Assembly: GCA_031397815.1 (NCBI GenBank)
Contig: JANNMJ010000126.1
Location: forward strand, 1-13,371
Reading direction: 5' to 3'
Origin: JANNMJ01 sp031397815
Lineage (GTDB): Bacteria; Bacteroidota; Bacteroidia; Cytophagales; Hymenobacteraceae
DNA length: 13,371 nt
Shown piece by piece: positions 6,689-13,272 of this stretch. The notes below the pieces were generated by a model. That model was not told where the DNA came from and searched no databases. It saw only the letters and a list, made by a program, of their open reading frames with translations. The stretch's first letter is position 1; every line of letters begins with the position of its first letter. The translations under genes were made by a program, and so were the position numbers.

Positions 6689-7174
6689 TTGAAGAGATTC
6701 TTACCCACCCCGGCCAACGCGTTGCGCGGCGGCATTACGTATGGTTTAGGCGACACGGTCGCGGCGCTGCTGCTCGGTCAGTTTAGCTGGCTCCGATTGT
6801 TGGGCATCGTGTTCGTCGGGGCCACGCTGTACGCGTGGGAAGTGCCGGTTGCGTTCCGCTGGATTGCGCGCGTCGTTCACGGCAAGCCGTACCGCGCCGT
6901 GCGGAGCGTGCTGCTCGCGATGGTGTACTTCAATCCGCTCTGGATTGCGCGCCATTTGCTCATTATCAACGCGTTGAGCGGCTTGTGGAGCGCCATCGGC
7001 TGGGGACTTTTGCTCACGGCGTGGAAGTCATTCGTCGGCAATCTGCCGATTCCGCTGGCGGCCAACTATGTGATTCAGAACCGCATACCGTTGAAGCACC
7101 GCTTCCTCGTCAGCTCCTGCTTCTCGGCGCTGATGGTGGTGTATTATGCCCTGAGTGCCAAATGGTTTGGTTAG
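6689..7174 (+). CDS. Small multi-spanning membrane protein, Mpv17/PMP22-like
   Basis: From a TTG at 6689 the product is 161 residues with four or five hydrophobic segments (about 12-30, 34-52, 70-88, 91-111, 139-157). ALRGGITYGLGDTVA near the start and PLAANYVIQNRIPLKHRF (122-139) resemble the GLGD segment and the P-x-x-QLANFYLVPLHYR segment of Mpv17/PMP22 proteins. That match is by eye and moderate. An ATG at 6599 would add 30 residues, but it lies in a palindrome and the added codons are unlike the rest. The TTG follows a pyrimidine-rich leader like those of nearby genes. Mpv17/PMP22 proteins are mostly eukaryotic small-solute channels, some peroxisomal. Here a role in moving purine-pathway metabolites is speculation from position. 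Confidence 0.6.
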   Translation: MKRFLPTPANALRGGITYGLGDTVAALLLGQFSWLRLLGIVFVGATLYAWEVPVAFRWIARVVHGKPYRAVRSVLLAMVYFNPLWIARHLLIINALSGLWSAIGWGLLLTAWKSFVGNLPIPLAANYVIQNRIPLKHRFLVSSCFSALMVVYYALSAKWFG

Positions 7175-7241
7175 TCGCTGATAAAATGGTTTATTTCGAA
7201 CAACTGACAGGGCGCGTAGTTGCTTGTCCTATACTGCTGTT

Positions 7242-8243
7242 ATGATGGAGCCTCTCGCGTTTGCCCGAACCTGTCTGCTGCGTGGTCAGACGTGCTATTT
7301 ACTGCTCGTCGTGACGCATCAGGGCAGCACGCCGGGGCGCACGGGTTTCCGGATGGTGGTGGCGCAGAATGGGTTGCTGGTCGGCTCCATCGGCGGCGGG
7401 ATGATGGAACACAAGCTTGTGGAGCTGGCTCGGCATCAACTCCGCCAAACCAGTCCGCAGGTGCTGCTGAAACGGCAGATTCACCGCGCCGACGCGACCA
7501 CCGACCGCTCCGGCATGATTTGCTCCGGCGAGCAAACCGTGCTCCTGCTTCCGCTAGAACCTCTGCGCGACGTACTGGCCCTCACCGACATATGCACCGC
7601 TATCACGGGGCGGCGGGCGGGGCTTTTCACGATCACGGCGCTCGGGTTCCGCTCCCTTCGAGGCACCGCCATCGCGCCCCGGCGGTTTACGCCGCCGAGT
7701 CAGCTTTCGGCAGAAGATGCGCCCTCGCCGGATTGGGCGTATGAGGAGCTGTTCGACCCGCGCGAGACGCTCCACATCATCGGCGCCGGGCACGTCGGGT
7801 TGGCGTGTTGCGAGCTGATGAGCCGCCTCGACTTCCGCATCCGCCTCTTCGACGACCGCCCCGACCTCAATACCCTGCACCAAAACACGTTTACCGACGA
7901 GAAAATCCTCGGTCCCTACGAAGCCCTCGCCGACCATATCAACGGCGGCCCCGACCAATACGTCGCCATCATGACCTTCGGCTACCGCACCGACGAGGTC
8001 GCTGTGCGCCAGCTTCTGCCGAAGCCGCTACGGTACTTGGGGATGATGGGGTCGGAAGCGAAAACCGCCCAGCTCCTCGCCAGTCTGCGGCTTACAGGCA
8101 CCCCCGAAGCACAGCTAGCGCGCCTTTACGCGCCCATCGGCCTCCCCATTGGCTCCCAAACCCCGGCCGAGATTGCCGTCAGCGTAGCGGCCGAAATCAT
8201 CCGGGTTCGTCACTCACCCGTGCCGGAAACTGTCGGAGCGTAA
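7242..8243 (+). CDS. xdhC: XdhC/CoxI family molybdenum-enzyme maturation factor
   Basis: XdhC proteins bind molybdenum cofactor, assist its sulfuration and load it into xanthine dehydrogenase. The 333-residue protein has the two expected parts: an N-terminal XdhC/CoxI domain with QGSTPGRTGFRMVV (27-40), GSIGGGMMEHKL (48-59) and GMICSGEQ (91-98), and a C-terminal Rossmann-like domain with the dinucleotide motif IIGAGHVG (179-186), the YLGMMGS segment (265-271) and IGLPIGSQTPAEIAVSVAAEI (299-319). Start is ATG 7242 or 7245; the frame reaches a TTG at 7224. It is the last gene of the run, 67 bases after the membrane protein and before a terminator. No xanthine dehydrogenase subunit is in the window, so its client must be encoded elsewhere. 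Confidence 0.9.
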   Translation: MMEPLAFARTCLLRGQTCYLLLVVTHQGSTPGRTGFRMVVAQNGLLVGSIGGGMMEHKLVELARHQLRQTSPQVLLKRQIHRADATTDRSGMICSGEQTVLLLPLEPLRDVLALTDICTAITGRRAGLFTITALGFRSLRGTAIAPRRFTPPSQLSAEDAPSPDWAYEELFDPRETLHIIGAGHVGLACCELMSRLDFRIRLFDDRPDLNTLHQNTFTDEKILGPYEALADHINGGPDQYVAIMTFGYRTDEVAVRQLLPKPLRYLGMMGSEAKTAQLLASLRLTGTPEAQLARLYAPIGLPIGSQTPAEIAVSVAAEIIRVRHSPVPETVGA

Positions 8244-8300
8244 GTCAAGACAGTTCGTCCCGAAACGCCTTCCCGACATCTCTTCCCTAAACCCCTTCTG

Positions 8301-8350
8301 AAGCCCCGGCTTCCGCCCTGCCCCTACCGCAGACGGAAGCCGGGGCTTTT
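8301..8350 (+). terminator. Rho-independent terminator after xdhC
   Basis: A perfect 15-bp stem joins 8301-8315 (AAGCCCCGGCTTCCG) and 8334-8348 (CGGAAGCCGGGGCTT) with an 18-base loop, ending in TTTT. It lies 58 bases after the xdhC stop and closes the purine cluster. The rest of 8244-8563 holds only the promoter element and leader listed separately. Confidence 0.85.
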
Positions 8351-8476
8351 CGCATTTCAGCACACCTGATTGCGTTTTTCACCTTTGCAATCGAATGCTA
8401 TTACCAAATCAGCAGCGAAACCGACTTATTTTTTCATCTTTTATCGAAAAAAGTGCCCGATTCTGAAATTTGTCTC

Positions 8477-8484
8477 TACATTTG
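8477..8484 (+). promoter_or_regulatory. Bacteroidota -7 promoter element of the metallopeptidase
   Basis: TACATTTG matches the TAnnTTTG -7 consensus of the Bacteroidota housekeeping sigma factor exactly. A clear -33 TTTG at the usual distance is not seen. It would place the transcript start near 8490 and give a leader of about 75 bases that is almost free of G (only two in 8491-8563) and ends TCTCCCC before the ATG. Confidence 0.5.
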
Positions 8485-8563
8485 CTCCACACTAATCTTA
8501 ACTCTTTCCTATCTACTCTTTCGAGTCATCTCATTTTCACTTCCATCCCCATTCCATCTCCCC

Positions 8564-11302
8564 ATGCTGAGAAAAGTACTCGTCGGCGGTGCCCTGCTGT
8601 TGCAGGCTGCAGTGCCCGCACTAGCGCAGCAGCGCCAATGCGCCACCCCTGATCCGCACACGTTGCCTGCTGCTGAGCAGGCGGTGCTGCAACAGATCGA
8701 ACGGCACACGCAACGCTTTATCGCGCAGCAAACGGCTAACGGCCCAACGGCCAACCGTACCGCCGCGACGCTCTACACGATTCCGGTCGTCGTTCACGTC
8801 CTGTACAACACCGCCGCCCAGAACATCTCCGACGCGCAAATCCAGTCGCAGATCGATGTTCTCAACAAAGACTTTTCTCGCACCAACACCGACGCTGGCA
8901 ACACGCCGGGCGCCTTCGCAGGGGTTGCAGCCGACTTTCAAATCCGCTTCCAGCTCGCCACCCGCGACCCTAACGGGAACACCACGACGGGTATCTTGCG
9001 TAAATCGACCACGAAAACCTATTTCGAGTACGGCGGCGCTGACGTGAACGGCGTATTCGTGAAGCAAAGCGCCCAAGGCGGCGACGACGCATGGAATACC
9101 ACGCAGTACCTCAACATGTGGGTCTGCAACTTCGGCGGCTCGTCGAGCAGCCTGCTCGGTTACGCCACCTTCCCTTCCGATGCTGGCACCTTTAAGGACG
9201 GCGTGGTGATGGGCTACAAGTATTTCGGCGTGAACCCGAGCCTCGGCGGCGTTTTCGGTTACGGCCGGACGGCAACGCACGAAGTGGGTCACTGGCTGAA
9301 CCTGCGCCACATCTGGGGCGATGCCAACTGCGGCAACGACCTCGTGAGCGACACCCCTACGCAGCAAACCTCTAACGGCGGCTGCCCGAACTTCCCGAAA
9401 GTTTCGTGCTCCAACGGCGCCAACGGCGACATGTTCATGAACTACATGGACTACGTCGACGACCAGTGCATGAACATGTTCACCAACGGCCAGAAAACGC
9501 GTGCCGTGGCCCTGTTCGCCACGGGCGGCACCCGCGTCAGCCTGCTGACCTCGCCCGGCCTCGGCACGGGTACACCGGCCACCTGCGGCGTTCCGGCTAG
9601 CCTGTCGTCGTCGGCCATCAGCAGCGCCGGTGCTACCGTGAGCTGGGGTGCTGTGAGCGGCGCAACGTCGTACAACTTGCAGTACAAAACGTCGGCCGCC
9701 ACCACCTGGACGACCGTCAGCAACGCCACCACCTCGCGCGCCCTCACCGGCCTGACCGCCGCCACGGCGTACCAGTTCCAGGTGCAGACCGTGTGTGCTT
9801 CGGGCACGTCCGCCTACAGCACCGCCGGTACGTTCACGACCCTGAGCGCGGGCGGCGGTGGCGCTTACTGCGCTGCCAACGCCACGAACGTGACGTATGA
9901 GTTCATCGACAAAGTGGCCCTCGGCAGCATCTCGCGCACATCTGGCGCCGACGGCGGTTACTTCGATGCCACTTCCCTCAGCACCAGCGTGGCGCAGGGC
10001 AGCAGCCAGACCCTCACCTACTCGGCGGGCTTCGTCTCGACGGCTTACACCGAATACTGGAACGCGTGGGTCGATTTCAACCGCGACGGCGACTTCGTCG
10101 ATGCCGGTGAGCAAATCGTCACGAACCGCTCCTCGAACCTCGCGACCGACCTGACCAGCGCCTTCACCGTACCGGCCACCGCCAGCGTCGGCACCACCCG
10201 GATGCGCGTTTCGATGGCCGATGCGACGGGCAAAACGTCGTGCGGAACCTACACCTATGGCGAAGTAGAGGACTATACCCTAAACATCACCGCCGGAACC
10301 GGCACCACCTGCGGCGTGGCTTCGGGCTTGGCTAGCAGCGCCATCAGCAGCACCGGCGCTACGGTAAGCTGGACGGCCGTGAGCGGCGCTACGTCGTACA
10401 ACTTGCAGTACAAAACGTCGGCCGCCACCACCTGGACGACCGTCAGCAACGCCACCACCTCGCGCGCCCTCACCGGTCTGACCGCTTCCACGGCCTACCA
10501 GTTCCAGGTGCAGACCGTGTGTGCTTCGGGCACTTCCGCCTACAGCACGGCCGCCACGTTCACCACGTCGGCCGGTGGCACCACCACCCCAACCTACTGC
10601 GTAAGCAAAGGCACGAGCGTGGCGTACGAGTGGATTGACAAAGTCGCGATCGGCGCCATCAGCCGCACGTCGGCTGCCGATGCAGGTTACTACAACGGCA
10701 CTGCCCTGAGCACTTCCGTAGCCGCTGGCAGCAGCCAGACCATCACGTTCTCGGCCGGTTTCGCTTCCACCGCCTATGCCGAGTTCTTCCGCATCTACGC
10801 CGACTGGAACAACGACGGCGACTTCCTCGACGCCGGTGAGACCCTCGCCAGCACCGCTAGCTCGACCGTCGCTACCGACCGCACCGCCACCTTCACGGTG
10901 CCCGCCACGGCCCTCAACGGCCCGCACCGCCTGCGCGTGGTGATGTCGGATGCCTCGTCGGCCGCTTCCTGCACCACCAACGCCTACGGCGAAACCGAGG
11001 ATTACACCCTCACCGTAACCGGCGGCTCAGCCCGTCGCGAAGCTTCGATGACATTCTCTGACCTGAGCGTGTTCCCGAACCCAAGCGAAGGCGCTACTTC
11101 GGTACGCCTCATCATGGCCGAAGCCGGTGACCTGACGGTGACCGTGCGCGACCTGCAAGGCCGCACGATCTCGCAGCAGTCGATGCAGGTGCAAGCCGGA
11201 AATGTTGAGCACGCGCTGCCAGTGCTATCGTCTGGCCTGTACGTAGTTAGCGTCCGTTCGGCCGGTGCCGAGCAGCTGACTAAGCTGGTGGTAACGCACT
11301 AA
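8564..11302 (+). CDS. Secreted M43-family zinc metallopeptidase with FN3, GEVED and T9SS sorting domains
   Basis: This 912-residue exported protease probably degrades extracellular protein. A signal peptide (MLRKVLVGGALLLQAAVPALA-Q) is followed by a propeptide-like region and a catalytic domain at about 73-330. The zinc motif HEVGHWLNLRH gives ligands H239, H243 and H249 with catalytic E240; the methionine turn is in MNYMDYVDDQCMNMF (292-306), typical of cytophagalysin/pappalysin M43 enzymes. Then come FN3 (about 341-430), GEVED (435-575), FN3 (583-670), GEVED (678-817) and a Por secretion C-terminal sorting domain (about 832-912, SVFPNPSEG to LTKLVVTH), which directs type IX secretion. The frame reaches a GTG at 8453, but the ATG at 8564 starts the signal peptide. 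It has its own promoter element and terminator, so it is a single-gene unit. Confidence 0.93.
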   Translation: MLRKVLVGGALLLQAAVPALAQQRQCATPDPHTLPAAEQAVLQQIERHTQRFIAQQTANGPTANRTAATLYTIPVVVHVLYNTAAQNISDAQIQSQIDVLNKDFSRTNTDAGNTPGAFAGVAADFQIRFQLATRDPNGNTTTGILRKSTTKTYFEYGGADVNGVFVKQSAQGGDDAWNTTQYLNMWVCNFGGSSSSLLGYATFPSDAGTFKDGVVMGYKYFGVNPSLGGVFGYGRTATHEVGHWLNLRHIWGDANCGNDLVSDTPTQQTSNGGCPNFPKVSCSNGANGDMFMNYMDYVDDQCMNMFTNGQKTRAVALFATGGTRVSLLTSPGLGTGTPATCGVPASLSSSAISSAGATVSWGAVSGATSYNLQYKTSAATTWTTVSNATTSRALTGLTAATAYQFQVQTVCASGTSAYSTAGTFTTLSAGGGGAYCAANATNVTYEFIDKVALGSISRTSGADGGYFDATSLSTSVAQGSSQTLTYSAGFVSTAYTEYWNAWVDFNRDGDFVDAGEQIVTNRSSNLATDLTSAFTVPATASVGTTRMRVSMADATGKTSCGTYTYGEVEDYTLNITAGTGTTCGVASGLASSAISSTGATVSWTAVSGATSYNLQYKTSAATTWTTVSNATTSRALTGLTASTAYQFQVQTVCASGTSAYSTAATFTTSAGGTTTPTYCVSKGTSVAYEWIDKVAIGAISRTSAADAGYYNGTALSTSVAAGSSQTITFSAGFASTAYAEFFRIYADWNNDGDFLDAGETLASTASSTVATDRTATFTVPATALNGPHRLRVVMSDASSAASCTTNAYGETEDYTLTVTGGSARREASMTFSDLSVFPNPSEGATSVRLIMAEAGDLTVTVRDLQGRTISQQSMQVQAGNVEHALPVLSSGLYVVSVRSAGAEQLTKLVVTH
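9584..10997 (+). repeat. Tandem FN3+GEVED repeat inside the metallopeptidase gene
   Basis: Two copies of a 726-bp (242-residue) unit begin at about 9584 and 10310. The FN3 parts are almost identical as DNA: 9665-9750 equals 10391-10476 over 86 bases without a mismatch, and a further stretch from TACCAGTTCCAG onward also matches. The GEVED parts are clearly homologous but diverged in sequence. The uneven identity points to recent conversion or recombination limited to the FN3 portion. Confidence 0.85.
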
Positions 11303-11357
11303 TTTGCGTTCCCCCAATGTTAGGCCGTAACCTTTGCGAAACGGCTCACGGATAAAG

Positions 11358-11397
11358 AGGCCCGACCCGCAGCAATCACGCGGGTCGGGCCTTTTTT
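11358..11397 (+). terminator. Rho-independent terminator after the metallopeptidase
   Basis: A perfect 13-bp GC-rich stem joins 11358-11370 (AGGCCCGACCCGC) and 11380-11392 (GCGGGTCGGGCCT) around a 9-base loop and is followed directly by a run of six Ts. It lies 55 bases after the stop codon. Confidence 0.9.
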
Positions 11398-11485
11398 CAT
11401 ACCAATTTTTAAGCAGTTCGCCGACGAATAACGGACGTTTGTCTATAGAACGAGTTCCTATCAGCAGGTTTCCGTTGAAGTTTCG

Positions 11486-11493
11486 TATCTTCG
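11486..11493 (+). promoter_or_regulatory. Probable -7 promoter element of the small exported protein
   Basis: TATCTTCG differs from TAnnTTTG at one position. It lies 47 bases upstream of the ATG at 11541 and just after a terminator, where a promoter is needed. No convincing -33 element is visible. Confidence 0.35.
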
Positions 11494-11540
11494 TCACAGT
11501 TCAGTAACAATTTACTGTCTCACCCGCAACTTTCTCCTTG

Positions 11541-12092
11541 ATGAAGCTCCAGCATTTTGCCTTCTTCGTGTTGCTGTTAGTTACGGGTGGCGCTGCCCAC
11601 GCGCAGAGCGCCCGTTCGGCTACCGACCGCGCGGCGTTGCGCCACTGGTACGAACAGTCGCTCAACGAGCGCTCTCTGGAAGAAGCCCGCGAGCTGTCCC
11701 GGACGTTGAATCTGAACGAGTCGGAAACGCAGCTGATTCGTCAGTTCGCCGCCGCCCGGATCGACGCCGAAACGCAAGCGCAAGCCTACATCATCAACGA
11801 CCCGGAACGGCGTCGGGAAGCCACCGAGCAAGCCGCAGCCCAGTTCCAAACCCGTTTGGTGAACGTGCTGAATGAGACGCAGATGCAGATTTACCTGCAA
11901 TTGCTCGCCGACAAAGCCCGCACGCAGCCCGCGTCTACTGATCAGCTCACGGCTGGGCAGGATGCTTCGGCACCCGCTATCACTCCGGAAACCACCACCA
12001 CCGAGACGGCGGCCGCCAAGGCACCCGCCAAAACGGCGCCGAAGCATCGCTACAACCTCAACAAGTATCACCACCAGCGCGCCCGGCGTTAG
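11541..12092 (+). CDS. Exported helical protein of unknown function
   Basis: The 183-residue product starts with a signal peptide (MKLQHFAFFVLLLVTGGAAHAQ, cleavage after AHA). Residues about 25-125 are predicted by eye to be helical and rich in Glu, Arg, Gln and Ala, with LNLNESETQLIRQF and LNETQMQIYLQLL spaced like the LTxxQ repeats of Spy/CpxP-type periplasmic proteins; this likeness is weak. The tail (about 128-183) is low complexity, with a TTTTET stretch and then a basic Lys/His/Arg-rich end. The ATG at 11541 is preferred over a TTG one codon earlier. The gene stands alone between two terminators. I do not recognise a named family. Confidence 0.75.
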   Translation: MKLQHFAFFVLLLVTGGAAHAQSARSATDRAALRHWYEQSLNERSLEEARELSRTLNLNESETQLIRQFAAARIDAETQAQAYIINDPERRREATEQAAAQFQTRLVNVLNETQMQIYLQLLADKARTQPASTDQLTAGQDASAPAITPETTTTETAAAKAPAKTAPKHRYNLNKYHHQRARR

Positions 12093-12116
12093 CGCCGATA
12101 CCGCTTCTTAAACACG

Positions 12117-12156
12117 TAGGCCCGCCCGACAGTACTGTCGGGCGGGCCTATTCTTT
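12117..12156. terminator. Perfect 34-bp palindrome, probable bidirectional terminator
   Basis: Bases 12117-12133 (TAGGCCCGCCCGACAGT) are the exact reverse complement of 12134-12150, with no spacer. TTCTTTT follows on the plus strand. It lies 24 bases after the stop of the exported-protein gene and between that gene and the convergent minus-strand gene ending at 12230, so it could serve both. The minus-strand side has only a short T-run (GTGTTT), so it is stronger for the plus strand. Confidence 0.75.
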
Positions 12157-12229
12157 TGGACGTTTTTGATTCGCGCCAGCGCTTGATCGTCTTTCTTCGG
12201 AACGACTCAAACTCAGCGCAGTCCGTCGT

Positions 12230-12667
12230 TTAGTCCTTGGACGAGCTAGCCGGGCCGGTCGGCGCTTTGTCGCCGAACTCCTGCTTGCGGGAGCGGGTGG
12301 GGTTGCTTAAATCGACTCCGCCTTCGACTTCAAAACCCGGCCCCGCCGCGTTCTCGCCGGGCGTCTCGTGGTCGTTGCCGCCCTGCGGGCTATGGTCGGA
12401 GCCGCCGATGTGCAGGTTTTCGAGCTGGTCTTTCTGGCCCGTGCGTTGCGTGTAGCCGTTCGCGCCGATGTTGCGGCGGGCGGAAGGGTCGCCGATTGTG
12501 CCGTTGGCTTCGGCGCGCTGATACTCCTTTTCGGCTTCGAGCTTCCGGTCGTAAACGAATTTCTTATCCGCCGATTCGTCGAGCGGCTGGATGGAAGCAG
12601 CGGCCCGCTCGTCGGCGGAAGAATCGGAGTGCGAAGGCGCGTTTGGGTCTTGCGGGGAAGTTGACAT
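12230..12667 (-). CDS. Hydrophilic, probably disordered protein of unknown function
   Basis: The 145-residue product begins MSTSPQDPNAPSHSDSS and is rich in Ser, Asp, Glu, Gly, Asn and Pro, with almost no hydrophobic core. A short charged helix (DKKFVYDRKLEAEKEYQRAE, about 38-57) is followed by a Gly/Asn/His-rich section and a Lys/Ser/Asp end. There is no signal peptide or membrane segment. The frame extends 24 codons upstream to another start at 12739, but those residues are Arg/Pro-rich and poor; the ATG complement at 12665-12667 is preferred. The peptide differs from the opposite-strand frames in having balanced composition and good codon use. Stress-type or desiccation-type proteins can look like this; that is only a possibility. 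Confidence 0.65.
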   Translation of the reverse strand: MSTSPQDPNAPSHSDSSADERAAASIQPLDESADKKFVYDRKLEAEKEYQRAEANGTIGDPSARRNIGANGYTQRTGQKDQLENLHIGGSDHSPQGGNDHETPGENAAGPGFEVEGGVDLSNPTRSRKQEFGDKAPTGPASSSKD

Positions 12668-12764
12668 AGCGAGAGTCGACGTCGGGACAGCACGTCGGTT
12701 GGGGTTACGCGCCAAGGTGCGGGGCGGTTGCCGATGCACGCGTCGGCCGTAAGTTGCGGCGCGG

Positions 12765-12784
12765 GAAGTGAGTCGAAGTGAGTC
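12765..12784. repeat. Two tandem copies of GAAGTGAGTC between divergent genes
   Basis: The 10-base unit GAAGTGAGTC occurs at 12765-12774 and 12775-12784, in the 201-base gap between the divergent genes at 12667 and 12869. Ten-base spacing puts both copies on one face of the helix, as for a repeated operator. Function is inferred only from position. Confidence 0.4.
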
Positions 12785-12817
12785 GATATCTATCGGCCGT
12801 TTGGCGCCCGTAGCCGG

Positions 12818-12825
12818 TACTTTCG
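12818..12825 (+). promoter_or_regulatory. Possible -7 promoter element of the small membrane protein
   Basis: TACTTTCG is one base off TAnnTTTG and lies 43 bases upstream of the ATG at 12869. A TTTG at 12800-12803 is upstream but only 14 bases away, shorter than usual for a -33 element. Confidence 0.25.
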
Positions 12826-12868
12826 TCGGTGGTGCGCAACCTTATTCGCTCCGTTGCCTTTTCAGTGT

Positions 12869-13090
12869 ATGAATCCGAAGCTTTGGCACCCCAATCAGCT
12901 CAACGTGTGGCAGTATCTTGCCCTGGTGGGCTTAGTCATGACGACCGCCACGCACGGCCTCTTACGGCTGAGCCACAAAGTGATACCGGGCTTCGAGTAC
13001 CTCTACTTCGTATGGATCGCGGTGTACGTGCTGGGGTCAATCCGTAACGTTACGCACGTTCCGGGGCCGGATGATCATCATCACCATTAA
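12869..13090 (+). CDS. Small two-helix membrane protein with a C-terminal His tail
   Basis: The 73-residue product has two hydrophobic segments (about 14-33 and 46-60) joined by a short basic loop (LRLSHKVIPG), and ends PGPDDHHHH. Both termini are likely on the same side of the inner membrane. The Asp-Asp-His4 tail could bind a divalent metal ion. The ATG at 12869 is chosen over an in-frame TTG at 12854. I do not recognise the family. It is a single gene, divergent from the disordered-protein gene, followed by a REPIN-like repeat rather than a clear terminator. Confidence 0.65.
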   Translation: MNPKLWHPNQLNVWQYLALVGLVMTTATHGLLRLSHKVIPGFEYLYFVWIAVYVLGSIRNVTHVPGPDDHHHH

Positions 13091-13175
13091 GTCCGCCAGC
13101 CATCCCGTAGTGAAGATTGAAACGGGGTTTTGCCGAATAGAATCCATCTACAGCAGTTTGGGTCAGTGTACGTGT

Positions 13176-13231
13176 GTAGGGACGCCTATTGGCGTCCTAT
13201 TCAGCCTGTGGACGCCAATAGGCGTCCGTAC
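13176..13231. repeat. REPIN-like inverted pair
   Basis: Bases 13176-13197 (beginning GTAGGGACGCCTATTGG) and 13210-13231 are inverted copies with one mismatch in 22, separated by 12 bases. Each arm is itself a hairpin: GACGCC-TATT-GGCGTC and GACGCC-AATA-GGCGTC. The outer GTAGGG followed by a GC palindrome matches the unit at 1855-1879 in layout, so both probably belong to one REP superfamily moved by a RAYT-type transposase encoded elsewhere. Confidence 0.7.
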
Positions 13232-13252
13232 GGTGGTCTATTGCGGTGTGTT

Positions 13253-13272
13253 TTGACAATTGTGATTGTCAA
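13253..13272. repeat. 8-bp perfect inverted repeat, possible operator
   Basis: TTGACAAT (13253-13260) and ATTGTCAA (13265-13272) pair around TGTG. It is AT-rich, unlike the other palindromes here, and lies upstream of or across the possible start of the gene at the window end. A dimeric-regulator operator is possible. Confidence 0.4.

Noticed and set aside
8621..10114. A 497-codon open frame on the minus strand
   Set aside because: It is antisense to the metallopeptidase catalytic and FN3 regions and has an Ala/Gly/Arg/Val-biased sequence with no recognisable domain.
13078..13087. The HHHH end as an engineered His tag
   Set aside because: It has four, not six, histidines with flanking natural sequence and no vector features around it.
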